A program made the position numbers and the translations under genes. The notes beneath the pieces are model-generated. The model was not told the DNA's origin and did not search any database. It was given only the letters and a program-made list of their open reading frames with translations. Shown here piece after piece: positions 1 to 8,845 of a stretch of 64,000 bases of DNA. Origin of the DNA: an uncultured Selenomonadaceae bacterium (GTDB lineage Bacteria; Bacillota; Negativicutes; Selenomonadales; Selenomonadaceae); assembly GCA_902778455.1 (NCBI GenBank), contig CACYXR010000018.1, forward strand, positions 39,638-103,637, given 5' to 3'. The number at the start of each line of letters is the position of its first letter. The stretch's first letter is position 1.

Positions 1-382
1 TTCCTGCCGCATCGAATTCAAAAGCACCATTGCGCGTGTAATATTTGTTAGTGCCTTTAGCATCTGCTGAAACGACAAACAATCCATTTCCCGACAGACA
101 CAAATCCGTGTTCTTTCCTGTCGATTGAACGGAACCATTCGTAAACAGCAAATCTACGGCAGCCACACTGGATCCAAGACCAATCTGCTTTGGGTTCGTG
201 CCGCCTCGATTCTCCTGCGGCGCGCTCGCGCCCGTAAGATTCTGGGACAGCATATCTGAGAAAGTCACGCGACTGGATTTGAAGCCCGTGGTATTGACGT
301 TCGAGATGTTGTTGCCGATGACGTCCATGCGGGTCTGATGATTTTTCAATCCGGAAACACCAGAGAAAAGGGAACGCATCAT
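1..382 (-). CDS. flgE: Flagellar hook protein FlgE, N-terminal part (cut by window edge)
   Basis: The reverse strand from 382 opens with [15 protein letters not shown] and continues through the rod/hook-family signature [16 protein letters not shown], then into SGNGLFVV, the usual FlgE/FlgG start. About 127 residues are visible and the reading frame runs off the left edge, so the C-terminal half is not in the window. FlgE polymerises into the extracellular hook joining rod and filament; FlgG is the close alternative. Position directly after flgD and the flagellar operon protein favours FlgE. An AAAGGAAT ribosome site precedes the ATG at 382; a second ATG sits at 379. Confidence 0.9.
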   Translation of the reverse strand, partial: MMRSLFSGVSGLKNHQTRMDVIGNNISNVNTTGFKSSRVTFSDMLSQNLTGASAPQENRGGTNPKQIGLGSSVAAVDLLFTNGSVQSTGKNTDLCLSGNGLFVVSADAKGTNKYYTRNGAFEFDAAG

Positions 383-493
383 AAAGTATCATTCCTTTCA
401 TTTGTCTGCGGCTTTCGCCGCTCTGCCCAAGTGCGCCGATGGAAACGCTTCCATCCTTCCACGCTTCCCGAAGCCCCCCTGAAAGGTCCAGCC

Positions 494-874
494 TTAAAGG
501 ATCGCCGCACTGTCTATGTTCGTGAATATGTTTTCCTTTGCGCTCGTTCCATCCATGGCGGTAATCACGGTACGGTTCTTGACGCTGACGAGGAAGGCCA
601 TGTCGTTCATATAGATGAGCGACTCCCGTGCGCCTTTTTCCGCCATGCGCTCCACCGTGTCGTCGAGCTTCGCGAGCTGCTGGTCGCTGAGGTCGATCTG
701 TCTGTCCCGAAGCCGCTCGTTCGCGTGCTTGGAAAACTTGACCTTCGTCTGCTGCCTCGCGAGGATGTCGGCGAAGTCGGAGGATGGCTTTTCGTCCCGC
801 TGTACGCGATCCGCTGCCTGATTCCCGATGGGCAATATGGGCTGGGACGACCAAAATATTTTGTTGTCCGCCAT
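494..874 (-). CDS. Flagellar operon protein (TIGR02530-type)
   Basis: Small soluble protein of 126 residues starting MADNKIFWSSQ. It contains VKFSKHANERLRDRQIDLSD and a C-terminal stretch ending KNRTVITAMDG, the pattern of the conserved Firmicute flagellar operon protein found between flgD and flgE. The biochemical role is not established; position suggests help with hook assembly. Two further in-frame starts lie upstream (883 and a TTG at 892), but the first good GGAGG is so close to 883 that 874 is preferred. It lies 21 bases downstream of flgD and is co-transcribed with it. Confidence 0.8.
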   Translation of the reverse strand: MADNKIFWSSQPILPIGNQAADRVQRDEKPSSDFADILARQQTKVKFSKHANERLRDRQIDLSDQQLAKLDDTVERMAEKGARESLIYMNDMAFLVSVKNRTVITAMDGTSAKENIFTNIDSAAIL

Positions 875-895
875 ATTCCTCATTCCCTCCAATGC

Positions 896-1438
896 TTACA
901 GTACCGACTCGGCCACCTGCCGAACCTCGCTGATCTCGACTTGATAGGTTCTGCCGTTAGCTTCCGCAACAATCTTCGGGCTGCCGTCCACAATGTTCAC
1001 GCCCTTGACTGTGCCCACATAATCCGTGGAAGTCGTCATGGGATTGCCGTTGGCGTCCAGGATGGCCTTGCCGCTGGCGTCAGTCTGCACCGTTTCCTGG
1101 GTCCAGGCGATATCCTTGCCGATCATGCTACTGAGCTGACCGACGAGCACCGAGGTGTCGATGTTCGAAACGAGCTTTGAAACTTCATCAACGGACTTAT
1201 AGACGTTCGTCATCTGCTCCAGCGCCGAGAACTGCGCGAGCTGAGCCACATATTCAGAGTTGTCCTGCGGGTCCAGTGGATCCTGATACTGCATCTGAGT
1301 GACGAGAAGCTGCAAAAACGCGTCCTTGTCCAACGCATCGTTCGTTCGCTGCGTAGCGTTGGCCGCCTGCATCGCATCGTAGTCGGCCTTGGAGTAAGTC
1401 ACACCGCCTACGGTAATGGTATTGAGGTCAGTTGCCAT
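896..1438 (-). CDS. flgD: Flagellar hook assembly scaffold FlgD
   Basis: 180-residue protein with the diagnostic FlgD N-terminal block: LDKDAFLQLLVTQMQYQDPL followed by DNSEYVAQLAQFSALEQM. FlgD caps the growing hook and is needed for FlgE polymerisation; it leaves by the flagellar type III export apparatus, so no Sec signal is expected or seen. The C-terminal part (GTVKGVNIVDGSPKI) resembles the beta-rich FlgD Tudor-like region. The start is supported by an AGGAGG-like site just upstream (revcomp of 1441-1450). It follows fliK in the operon with a repeat-bearing gap of about 110 bases. Confidence 0.93.
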   Translation of the reverse strand: MATDLNTITVGGVTYSKADYDAMQAANATQRTNDALDKDAFLQLLVTQMQYQDPLDPQDNSEYVAQLAQFSALEQMTNVYKSVDEVSKLVSNIDTSVLVGQLSSMIGKDIAWTQETVQTDASGKAILDANGNPMTTSTDYVGTVKGVNIVDGSPKIVAEANGRTYQVEISEVRQVAESVL

Positions 1439-1467
1439 AAATTTTCCTCCTTTGTAAGTGGGATAAA

Positions 1468-1545
1468 CACCTCATCCGTCAGTCCTACGGACTGCCCGTA
1501 ACAGTCCACTGGACTGTTACGCCCCTCAAAGGGAAGGCAAGATGA
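1468..1545. repeat. Palindromic intergenic repeat in the flgD-fliK gap
   Basis: Starts CACCTCATCCGTCAGTCC and ends AGGGAAGGCAAGATGAG. It carries nested inverted repeats, including CAGTCCACTGGACTG. The same start and end recur at 5447-5500 (different middle) and part of it at 11566-11595, all in flagellar operon gaps. Looks like a REP-type dispersed element. Confidence 0.7.
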
Positions 1546-1550
1546 GATTG

Positions 1551-3380
1551 TTACACGAGATAGTTCACGCCTTCTTCACCGACGTTCGCCGCGCTTTCCG
1601 TCTCCGCCGCACCGTTGACTGCCGTGTTGACGGTCAAGGCGTCCGCGTCGTTCTCGAAGCTCCGGCGGTCTGCCGATTGATTCCTTGCGGAATGCTGGGA
1701 CTGTGGATAGCCTTGCTGGCCGGCCTGGCTCTGGGCGAAGAAGTCCTGGGAAAGCCCGGACTGTACGTCCACGTTGTTGACCTTCAGGCCCTGCTGCTGG
1801 AGCTCCTGCTTGAGCTGGATCATCGAGCTTTCGAGAAGACCCCGCACCTGCGCGTTCTCGGTGTGGAAGGTCGCGTTGATCGCGCCGCTGGCCGTGACCG
1901 CCACGCGAAGGGTAAGCTCGCCGAGATGCTCCGGATTCAGCCGGATGACCATTTCGGTGTTCGCGTCGGAACGAATCAGCCGCGCCTGATCGACGACCTG
2001 CTGCATGACGTTGTACGGGTCCTGCGCCTGCTGCACCGGAGCCGCTTCCACGGGAGCCGCCGCGTTCATCGTTTCCGTAAAGCTCATGCCCTGCGGAAGA
2101 ACGCCCGCGCCTGTCGCCTGCGGCTGCGTCTGCTGCGCGCCGGACTGGCTCTCACTCCGCTCCGCCGCTTGTACGCCTTCCAACTCTTCGCCGCCGGTCA
2201 CCCGCACCGCTTCGCCGAGCGCTGCGCTCTGCTGACGGTTTTGTTGCTGGGGCTGACGGTTCAGCATATCGCCGAGGTTCTGCCGTGTGTTTTGCATCTT
2301 GTCGAGAACCGCGTCCTCGACTGTCAAAGGCACGCCTGCAAAAAGGCTGTTCGCACTGTCGGGGCGCTCATTCTTCGCCGCACGCGTATCCCGAACGGCT
2401 GCTTCAGGCTGCACCGTATTCTGCAAAACGACTGCCGCCTGCTCCGGCTGTTCCGCAATCGTCTCGCCCATTTTGATGGACGGCTCTCCGGTCTGCACCA
2501 GCGGGGAAAGCTGCGTCTGCGAGGAATGCTGCGCCTGATCGAGAACCGGCTGCTGCGCCAGGCCTTCGGTCGGCATCACGATCTCCTGAACCTCTGTTGA
2601 GAACTCCGGCAGTGTCTGATTCACCAGCGTCACACCCGTGTTGTTTTCCGACGAAAGCATATTCCTCATGCCCGCGCCGTTTTCCGACGAAAGCATATCC
2701 ATCAGCTGCTGGTTTTGCGCCGCCTGCTGCTCCTTCGCCGCGTCCTGCGGAAGCAGCGCGTCCAGGGTTCCCGTCTGGAAATCCAGCGCCGTCGTCTCCG
2801 GTATTTCCGAAGTTTCCGACATTGTCATCGCTTCGGACATGGCAACTTCCGCCTCCGGCATTGCCGCCATCGGCTGCGTCTCAGGAGTCGTCTGCGTCTG
2901 CGCGCTTCCGGCCATCGCCATCAGCATCGCGTTCAGTGTCGTCGCTGCGCCCGCCGTCTCGGGAACATCCTGTACGTCTTCCGTCGCCTTGCCCTCTTCC
3001 GTTTTTGCGGATTTTTCTTTTTTCCCGCTCTTCGGAAGCTCGGCAGCCTCTTCCGCCGCTTCTGCCGCTTTTTCTTCGACAGTGCCGACGTCTTTCGCGT
3101 CCGCCTCTTTGGCGTCGACCGGCTTTGTGTCAGCGTTTTTCGCTTCCGGCTGCTTCGCGTCTTTTGCTTCGGCCTTCGGGGCTTTCTCCGGCTCCGCTTT
3201 CGCATTCTTTTGGGCGTTCTTAGCGTCGTCCAGTGCGCTGCCGAAGTCGTTCTTGTCCGCCTTCGCGCTCTGCGCCGCCGTCTTCGACTGCACCGCGGAA
3301 CGAAGCGAAGAAGTTTTACCGCCCTGCGCCGCACCTGCCGGTTTCACGCCCGGCTGCATCATCAGATTTTCTGCTTTCAT
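1551..3380 (-). CDS. fliK: Flagellar hook-length control protein FliK
   Basis: 609 residues. The first ~440 are low-complexity, rich in Ala, Glu, Gln and Lys, as expected for the disordered N-terminal ruler of FliK. The C-terminal conserved domain (about residues 460-560) contains MVIRLNPEHLGELTLRV and GLLESSMIQLKQELQQQGL, the Flg_hook signature. FliK measures hook length and switches FlhB substrate specificity from hook to filament subunits. Start is ATG at 3380 with a strong AGGTGG-type site. Long open frames on the opposite strand here result from the biased Ala/Glu codon content and are not genes. Confidence 0.9.
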   Translation of the reverse strand: MKAENLMMQPGVKPAGAAQGGKTSSLRSAVQSKTAAQSAKADKNDFGSALDDAKNAQKNAKAEPEKAPKAEAKDAKQPEAKNADTKPVDAKEADAKDVGTVEEKAAEAAEEAAELPKSGKKEKSAKTEEGKATEDVQDVPETAGAATTLNAMLMAMAGSAQTQTTPETQPMAAMPEAEVAMSEAMTMSETSEIPETTALDFQTGTLDALLPQDAAKEQQAAQNQQLMDMLSSENGAGMRNMLSSENNTGVTLVNQTLPEFSTEVQEIVMPTEGLAQQPVLDQAQHSSQTQLSPLVQTGEPSIKMGETIAEQPEQAAVVLQNTVQPEAAVRDTRAAKNERPDSANSLFAGVPLTVEDAVLDKMQNTRQNLGDMLNRQPQQQNRQQSAALGEAVRVTGGEELEGVQAAERSESQSGAQQTQPQATGAGVLPQGMSFTETMNAAAPVEAAPVQQAQDPYNVMQQVVDQARLIRSDANTEMVIRLNPEHLGELTLRVAVTASGAINATFHTENAQVRGLLESSMIQLKQELQQQGLKVNNVDVQSGLSQDFFAQSQAGQQGYPQSQHSARNQSADRRSFENDADALTVNTAVNGAAETESAANVGEEGVNYLV

Positions 3381-3526
3381 CTGTTCACCACCTTTCCTTT
3401 CGTTATATGTATGGATTTATATGGAATGCTCCCTTTCCGGAACCAGTCCATCAAAACCATCCGATTATATATCGAAAAAAAAGCGGAATTTCTTAATACC
3501 AATATCAGGCCAAAATTGCAAAAATA

Positions 3527-4297
3527 TTATTCTTCTTCCCCGCTCCGGGGAACAGGCACAAGCTGGTCGCCGGGCGAGGCCATGCTGGATCGTCTGCCCG
3601 TGTAAATACTGCGCGTCAGGCGCGCGGAATGACCGGGATCGAGCGACGCAAGCACTTTCGCAGCCTGGGACTCATCCATTTTTTGCAGCACGGCAACGGC
3701 AATTTCGTCGTCGAGATCGGTCATGATGTCAGCGGCCGCCTCCGGCTTCATTTCATTATAGAGTTTCGCCAGCTTCGAGACGCGCTTTCTTTCTGCGGCC
3801 TCCGCTTCTTTCTGCTGTTTTTCGATTTCTTCCTGCGTCAGCACGATCGGCTTGGATTCTTCTTCCTTCTTGATCGGCGTCGGCTTATCGTCCTTCTTTT
3901 CGTCTTTCTTGTCGTCTTTTTTACCGTCCTCCGGCTTCTTTTCCCCTTCGGCGGGCTGTTCCTCCGGCGGCGGCGACGAGAGCTTTTCGTCAACGGCTTT
4001 TGCCGCCGGCTGGAAAATATATTCGTCGAAAACCGCCGGAGTCTTTTTTATCGGCTCCACGATATACTCGCTGATGAAAGGCAGCGCGTGCTGATCGATC
4101 TGTTCGTTGGCCTCGTATACGTCAAAAACGCGAAGATAGACGCCGGCAAAAAATCCGGCCGCAACGATCCCGGCCAAAGCAAGCAAAATTGCAATGAATT
4201 TCAGCAGACGTCTCCCGAATCGACGCAAAGCCGATTCTTCCGCAACTTCCAGCTGTTCAGTTGTCTCTTCCGCCGGTTCTGTCGGCTTTGTCGCCAT
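3527..4297 (-). CDS. MotE-like protein (single TM plus MgtE-N-like domain)
   Basis: 256 residues: a short acidic N-terminal tail, one transmembrane helix (about residues 33-53, KFIAILLALAGIVAAGFFAG), a very charged Lys/Glu/Asp/Pro linker (about 110-170), then a helical MgtE_N-like module (KLYNEMKPEAAADIMTDLDD, IAVAVLQKMDESQAAKVLASL). This architecture matches the MotE/YlxF-type proteins encoded between fliJ and fliK in Firmicutes and Epsilonproteobacteria, where MotE acts as a periplasmic chaperone of the stator protein MotC. Whether it has that function here is inferred from architecture and position only. No true MgtE channel domain is present. Confidence 0.75.
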   Translation of the reverse strand: MATKPTEPAEETTEQLEVAEESALRRFGRRLLKFIAILLALAGIVAAGFFAGVYLRVFDVYEANEQIDQHALPFISEYIVEPIKKTPAVFDEYIFQPAAKAVDEKLSSPPPEEQPAEGEKKPEDGKKDDKKDEKKDDKPTPIKKEEESKPIVLTQEEIEKQQKEAEAAERKRVSKLAKLYNEMKPEAAADIMTDLDDEIAVAVLQKMDESQAAKVLASLDPGHSARLTRSIYTGRRSSMASPGDQLVPVPRSGEEE

Positions 4298-4338
4298 CGT
4301 GTCACCTACTTTGCATCGCCGTCAAATTGTAACCCCGT

Positions 4339-4968
4339 TCACCTATACAAATCCAGAACGGACGAAACGTATTGCTGTGTCTCGCTGTACGGGGGGACGC
4401 CGCCATATTCGCGCACGGCTTCCGGCCCGGCGTTGTATGCGGCAACCGCCTTTCGGACGTCGCCTCCAAACGTATCCAGCATTTGTTTCAGATATTTTGC
4501 GCCGCCTTCGATATTCTGCGCCGCGTCATAGGGATTGACCCCCAAGGATTCCGCTGTTTCCGGCATCAGCTGCATAACGCCGACGGCTCCCGTGGCGGAA
4601 ATCGCGCCCTGCTCATAGCCGGACTCGACCTCGGCGACCGCCGAGACGAGATTAGGATCTACGCCGTATTTTCCCGCCGCTTCCTGGATGACAGGCAGAT
4701 AAGCGCTGTCCTGCGGCACGGAAAGCGGCAGGTTATCCGCCTTTCCCGCAACAGATGCGGGCTTTTCCTCCCCCTTCGCCCTCTGCGCATTTTGCGAAGG
4801 CGACTGGGGCGCAGCAGCACCGCTTCCCCGATTCGGCGTTTTCGACTTGATCTCGTCCTTCAGCATCTGTTGAAAGCCTACCGCACCGCCTCTGGGCCGC
4901 CGCATACCGATTTTATATTCAATATCCTCTATCCTATTGACCACCGCGTTGATCGATGAAAAATCCAT
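4339..4968 (-). CDS. Lytic transglycosylase, SLT domain, in flagellar operon
   Basis: 209 residues with a variable N-terminal ~85 residues and a C-terminal lysozyme-like SLT domain (about 90-205). Catalytic glutamate lies in VSAVAEVESGYEQGAIS. Further family motifs are GVMQLMPETAESLGV and AVAAYNAGPEAV. The enzyme cleaves the MurNAc-GlcNAc bond; in this position it probably opens peptidoglycan for rod passage. No Sec signal peptide is visible, so secretion through the flagellar export apparatus is likely, as for other flagellar muramidases (inference). Its start codon overlaps the fliJ stop at 4968. Confidence 0.88.
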   Translation of the reverse strand: MDFSSINAVVNRIEDIEYKIGMRRPRGGAVGFQQMLKDEIKSKTPNRGSGAAAPQSPSQNAQRAKGEEKPASVAGKADNLPLSVPQDSAYLPVIQEAAGKYGVDPNLVSAVAEVESGYEQGAISATGAVGVMQLMPETAESLGVNPYDAAQNIEGGAKYLKQMLDTFGGDVRKAVAAYNAGPEAVREYGGVPPYSETQQYVSSVLDLYR

Positions 4969-5423
4969 TACGCGCCCGCCTTTCTCATATATAGCTGAAG
5001 CCCGATCTCGTCGAGCATCTTGTTTTCTTCAAACAGGATTTCATCTTTGTATTGCTGCAGCCTTTTTTCCTTGAGCTGCTCGATGCTTTTGAGCTTCGAC
5101 ATCATTTCCAGCAGTTCTTTCAGCCGCTGCTGGCGCACGTTTTGCGCCTCCAGGATCGTCTGCTGCTGCTGCTCTATTTGCTGGCGTTTCCAGTTCACAT
5201 AGCTGGTAAAGGTCATGACGCGGCCGACGCTGATGCGCTTGCCCGCTTTCGTCTGCTCCGCGTATTCCGCCTGAACCTTCTGCATATCCTGCAAGTATTC
5301 GGCCAGCTTCGCCCGCGCTTCTTCCAGCGCGCGCGTCGCTTCCGCAAAGCGGCGCTCGGCGTCCTCCTTTTTGCGGCGCGTAACGCCCAGGAGCGTTTCC
5401 AGTTTGAAACGGAATTTTTTCAT
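4968..5423 (-). CDS. fliJ: Flagellar export chaperone FliJ
   Basis: 151 residues, almost entirely helical and coiled-coil, starting MKKFRFKLETLLGVTRRKKE, the classic FliJ opening. FliJ is the stalk-like component that couples the FliI ATPase ring to FlhA and escorts chaperones. The length is normal for the family (about 145-150). It follows fliI after a 140-base gap holding a dispersed repeat and overlaps the transglycosylase start by one base. Confidence 0.9.
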   Translation of the reverse strand: MKKFRFKLETLLGVTRRKKEDAERRFAEATRALEEARAKLAEYLQDMQKVQAEYAEQTKAGKRISVGRVMTFTSYVNWKRQQIEQQQQTILEAQNVRQQRLKELLEMMSKLKSIEQLKEKRLQQYKDEILFEENKMLDEIGLQLYMRKAGA

Positions 5424-5446
5424 ACGTCACCCCGTTGTTGGATGCA

Positions 5447-5546
5447 CACCTCATCCGTCGCGCTCCGCGCGCCACCTTCCCCTCAAGGGGAAGGCAAGAT
5501 AACACTTCATTCATGTATCACGAAACATTCCGCTGGCACGTTTCGC
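5447..5546. repeat. Palindromic intergenic repeats in the fliI-fliJ gap
   Basis: CACCTCATCCGTCGCGCTCC ... CTCAAGGGGAAGGCAAGAT (5447-5500) has the same ends as the repeat at 1468-1545. It is followed by a second inverted repeat, CGAAACATTCCGCTGGCACG...TTTCG (5520-5546). No gene fits here. Confidence 0.65.
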
Positions 5547-5564
5547 CCTTCAAGGGAAAGGCTT

Positions 5565-6872
5565 TTATATCGATTCCAATGCCTTCTTCATTTCCTCGAA
5601 GCTGGTGACCTCGAAGACGCCCTGGCAAAGGAAATCATTGATTGCGTCGATTTTCTGGATGGCCTCGTCGATCCGTTTGCTGGAGCCCTTGACATAGGCG
5701 CCGATGTGGATCAGATCCTCGGCTTCCTTGTAGACCGCCATCAATGCGCGCATATGCTGCGCCGCTTCCCTGTGCTCCTTTGTCACCACGTCGGTCATGA
5801 CACGGCTGACGCTGGCGAGGATATCGATGGCGGGAAAATGGTTTTGCGCGGCAATCGCGCGGGAAAGCACGATATGGCCGTCCAGGATGCTTCGCACGGC
5901 GTCGGCTATCGGCTCGTTCATATCGTCGCCGTCCACGAGAACGGTGTAGATGCCGGTGATCGAGCCCCGGGCGCTGGTGCCCGCCCGCTCCAAAAGCCGC
6001 GGCAAAAGCGCGAAGACCGACGGCGTATAGCCCCGCGTCGCCGGAGGCTCGCCGATGGTCAGCCCCACCTCGCGCTGCGCCATCGCAAAGCGCGTGACGG
6101 AGTCCATCATCAATACCACGCGCCGCCCCTGATCGCGGAAATATTCGGCGATGGCCGTGGCGGTCATCGCGCCTTTGATGCGGACCAAAGCGGGCTTGTC
6201 CGACGTCGCGACGACGACGACGGAACGCTTCAGGCCTTCCTCACCGAGATCGCGCTCGATGAAATCGCGAACCTCGCGGCCGCGCTCGCCGACAAGCGAA
6301 ATCACGCTGATGTCGGCTTCCGTATTGCGGGCAATCATCGAAAGGAGCGTCGATTTGCCGACGCCGCTGCCCGCCATGATGCCGATACGCTGGCCGGAGC
6401 CGAGGGTAATCAGCCCGTCGATGGCGCGGACGCCGACATACAATGAATCCTTGATCCGTGGCCGCTGCAAAGGATCCGGCGGCTCGGCGTGGAGCGGATA
6501 TTCCGTTCGGGAAAGGATCGGCCCTTTGCCGTCCATCGGGTTGCCGAGGCCGTCAAGAACGCGCCCCAACAGCTCCATGCCGACCTTGACCTGCAAAGTC
6601 TTTTGCGCCGATATGACCTCACACCCCGGCCCGATGCCCTGCATCTCGCCAATCGGCATCAGGAGCACAAGGCCCTCGCGGAAGCCCACGACCTCCGCAG
6701 GGATTGGAGCGACATTCGGGAAGCGCGATTTGATATAGCAAAGCTCTCCAAGGCTGACATTCGGCCCCTTGGACTCGATGACAAGCCCGATGACCTGCGT
6801 GACCTTGCCGCTCATCTTGATGGACTCGGTGTCCTCAATCGCGCGGGAAAATTTTTTCAGATTCAGTTCCAT
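5565..6872 (-). CDS. fliI: Flagellum-specific ATPase FliI
   Basis: 435 residues, normal for the FliI/YscN type III secretion ATPase. Walker A is AGSGVGKSTLLSMIA (around residue 165), Walker B is RRVVLMMDSVTRFAMAQREVG, and the family motif GEPPATRGYTPSVFALLPRLLERAG is present. Hydrolyses ATP at the export gate to unfold and release substrates from chaperones. Its start lies 13 bases behind the fliH stop, so translation is probably coupled within the operon. Confidence 0.96.
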   Translation of the reverse strand: MELNLKKFSRAIEDTESIKMSGKVTQVIGLVIESKGPNVSLGELCYIKSRFPNVAPIPAEVVGFREGLVLLMPIGEMQGIGPGCEVISAQKTLQVKVGMELLGRVLDGLGNPMDGKGPILSRTEYPLHAEPPDPLQRPRIKDSLYVGVRAIDGLITLGSGQRIGIMAGSGVGKSTLLSMIARNTEADISVISLVGERGREVRDFIERDLGEEGLKRSVVVVATSDKPALVRIKGAMTATAIAEYFRDQGRRVVLMMDSVTRFAMAQREVGLTIGEPPATRGYTPSVFALLPRLLERAGTSARGSITGIYTVLVDGDDMNEPIADAVRSILDGHIVLSRAIAAQNHFPAIDILASVSRVMTDVVTKEHREAAQHMRALMAVYKEAEDLIHIGAYVKGSSKRIDEAIQKIDAINDFLCQGVFEVTSFEEMKKALESI

Positions 6873-6885
6873 AAATTCAGTTCCA

Positions 6886-7812
6886 TCATTTCATGGCGTC
6901 CTGTATGGATTTTCGGATCAGCTCCAGCTGTGTCGAAAGCCGCGCGTCCACATTGCCGTTGGGCGTCTCAATGACGACGTCGCCCACCGTGAGATTTTGG
7001 TCGGAATGGACTTCCAGAAGCGCCTGTCCTTCAAGCAGGCCCTGAAATTCCGAACGTCCCATCAACACAAGGTCGTAACTCTCAGGCGCGACGCGGATAT
7101 GAACTTCGCTTTGGTCCTTGACCTTCATCAGCGCCGTCCGCACCAGCGGCAGGATGATGGTCGGCACGTCGAGGAAGTGCTGGGGCAGCACATGATCGGC
7201 GATCTCCATCGCCAATGCTGCGATTTCGTTTTCCGCGCCCTGCACATAGACGCGGCATTCCTCCTTCGCGTCCGCAAGCGTTTTTTCCGCTTTCGCGTTC
7301 GCGTCGAGAATCGTCTGCTTTTCTTCCTCTCTGACCTGCCGTATGCCTTCCTCGCGCCCTTCGGCAAGGCCCTGTTCATGGCCCTCTTTTTTCGCGTCCT
7401 CCATGATATGGCGCGCCTGCTCGTGGGCGTCGTCGAGGATCGCTTTCGTCTCCTGCTCGGCGTCCGCGCGCATGACCGCGCAATCCGTTTTCGCCTTGGA
7501 AAGCATATGCTCCGCATCTTTTTTCAAGACGTGGCACTCCGCCATCATGGCTTCGCGGGCTTTTTCCGTCGCTTCCTTTGCGGAGGCGATTTCTTTTTCC
7601 GCCTCGGCCTTCAAGAAAGAGATTTCCGCCTCAGCCTTTGCCTTCGCCTCGGCAATCTCTGCCGCGAGTTCGCCCTTCAGCTGATTCCCTTCTTCCGAAG
7701 AAAGCTGTTCTTCTCCAGTTTCCTCTTCCGGTTTTTCCTCCGGCGGGGGCGGCGGCGGAGCCTCGATGACGACGGGATCGCCCCAAACGGAGGCTTTAAT
7801 GATCTTAGACAA
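6886..7812 (-). CDS. fliH: Flagellar assembly protein FliH
   Basis: 308 residues, long for FliH (often 220-270). A proline-rich segment near residues 20-30 (APPPPPPEEKP) precedes a long Ala/Glu/Lys coiled coil with repeated AxxxE patterns. The C-terminal V-ATPase subunit-E-like part contains HVLPQHFLDVPTIILPLVRT and VHIRVAPESYDLV. FliH is the peripheral stalk that holds FliI and links it to the C-ring. The start overlaps the fliG stop by 8 bases, which indicates translational coupling. Confidence 0.88.
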   Translation of the reverse strand: MSKIIKASVWGDPVVIEAPPPPPPEEKPEEETGEEQLSSEEGNQLKGELAAEIAEAKAKAEAEISFLKAEAEKEIASAKEATEKAREAMMAECHVLKKDAEHMLSKAKTDCAVMRADAEQETKAILDDAHEQARHIMEDAKKEGHEQGLAEGREEGIRQVREEEKQTILDANAKAEKTLADAKEECRVYVQGAENEIAALAMEIADHVLPQHFLDVPTIILPLVRTALMKVKDQSEVHIRVAPESYDLVLMGRSEFQGLLEGQALLEVHSDQNLTVGDVVIETPNGNVDARLSTQLELIRKSIQDAMK

Positions 7813-8839
7813 TCATTTCTTCTCCCTTTCCGCCGCGTGCGACAACAATCTCGCCCTTGTCCTCCAGGTTGCGGATGACGTTGACGATTCTCTGCTGCGC
7901 TTCTTCGACGTCGCGGATCTTGACCGGGCCCATGAACTCGATTTCCTCGCGCAGCATATCCGCCGCACGGGAGGACATGTTCTTGAAGACCTTGTCGGCG
8001 ACTTCCTTCGGCGTCGCTTTCAGCGAGAGCGACAAATCCTTGTTGTCGACATCGCGCAAAATCCTCTGGATGGAACGGTCGTCGATCATGACGATATCCT
8101 CGAACACGAACATGAGCTTCTTGATTTCCTCGGTAAGCTCCGGATTGTCGACTTCGAGAGTCTCGATGATGGCTTTTTCCGAAGTGCGGTCGACGCGGTT
8201 CAAAATCTCGACGATTGCCTTTACGCCGCCCGCCGTCGTGAAGTCCTGCGTAACGAGGGCGGAAAGCTTGCGTTCCAGAACGCGCTCGACTTCGCGGATG
8301 ACGTCCGGCGAAGTGCGGTCCATCTCGGCGATGCGCTTCGCGACGTCCGCCTGCTTGTCCGACGGCAGTGCGGTCAGGATCATCGCCGCCTGGTCGGAAT
8401 CCAGGTAGGCCATGACCAGCGCAATCGTCTGCGGGTGCTCGTTCTGGATAAAGTTCAAAAGCTGGGAAGGATCGGTCTTCCGAAGGAAATCGAAGGGCCG
8501 AACCTGAAGGCTCGTGGTCAGGCGGCTCAGGATGTTGGCCGCCTTCTCGGAGCCGAGGGCTTTCTCGAGGACGTCCTGCGCGTATTCGAGGCCGCCCGTC
8601 GAGAGGTAATCCTGCGCCATCGCGAGCTGGTAGAACTCGCTGATGACATACGCCTTCTGATCGGGAGTGACCTGCTTCTGGCTGGCGATTTCCAGCGTGA
8701 TGCGCTCGATCTCGTCGTCGCTCAGATGCTTGAACACCGGCGCGGAAAGCTCCGGGCCGAGCGTGATGAAGAGGATGGCCGCTTTCTGCTGGTTGGACAT
8801 TTCCTCCAACGGCTGGTCATACATATCCATTTCCGGCAT
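7805..8839 (-). CDS. fliG: Flagellar motor switch protein FliG
   Basis: 344 residues, full family length. Recognised by KAAILFITLGPELSAPVFKHL near the N terminus, the middle-domain EHPQTIALVMAYLDSDQAA motif, and the C-terminal torque domain with the charged helix (LKATPKEVADKVFKNMSSRAADMLREEIEFMGPVK is the corresponding region, residues about 275-310). FliG sits on the MS-ring protein FliF and contacts the stator; it sets rotation sense with FliM. It overlaps fliH downstream and starts 6 bases after the fliF stop. Confidence 0.96.
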   Translation of the reverse strand: MPEMDMYDQPLEEMSNQQKAAILFITLGPELSAPVFKHLSDDEIERITLEIASQKQVTPDQKAYVISEFYQLAMAQDYLSTGGLEYAQDVLEKALGSEKAANILSRLTTSLQVRPFDFLRKTDPSQLLNFIQNEHPQTIALVMAYLDSDQAAMILTALPSDKQADVAKRIAEMDRTSPDVIREVERVLERKLSALVTQDFTTAGGVKAIVEILNRVDRTSEKAIIETLEVDNPELTEEIKKLMFVFEDIVMIDDRSIQRILRDVDNKDLSLSLKATPKEVADKVFKNMSSRAADMLREEIEFMGPVKIRDVEEAQQRIVNVIRNLEDKGEIVVARGGKGEEMIV

Positions 8840-8845
8840 CCTTCA

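Noticed and set aside
2638..3726. 362-codon open frame on the plus strand opposite fliK
   Set aside because: It is rich in Ser/Ala/Phe runs created by the complement of Ala/Glu/Lys codons in fliK, and has no ribosome site or known motif. FliK on the minus strand explains the region.
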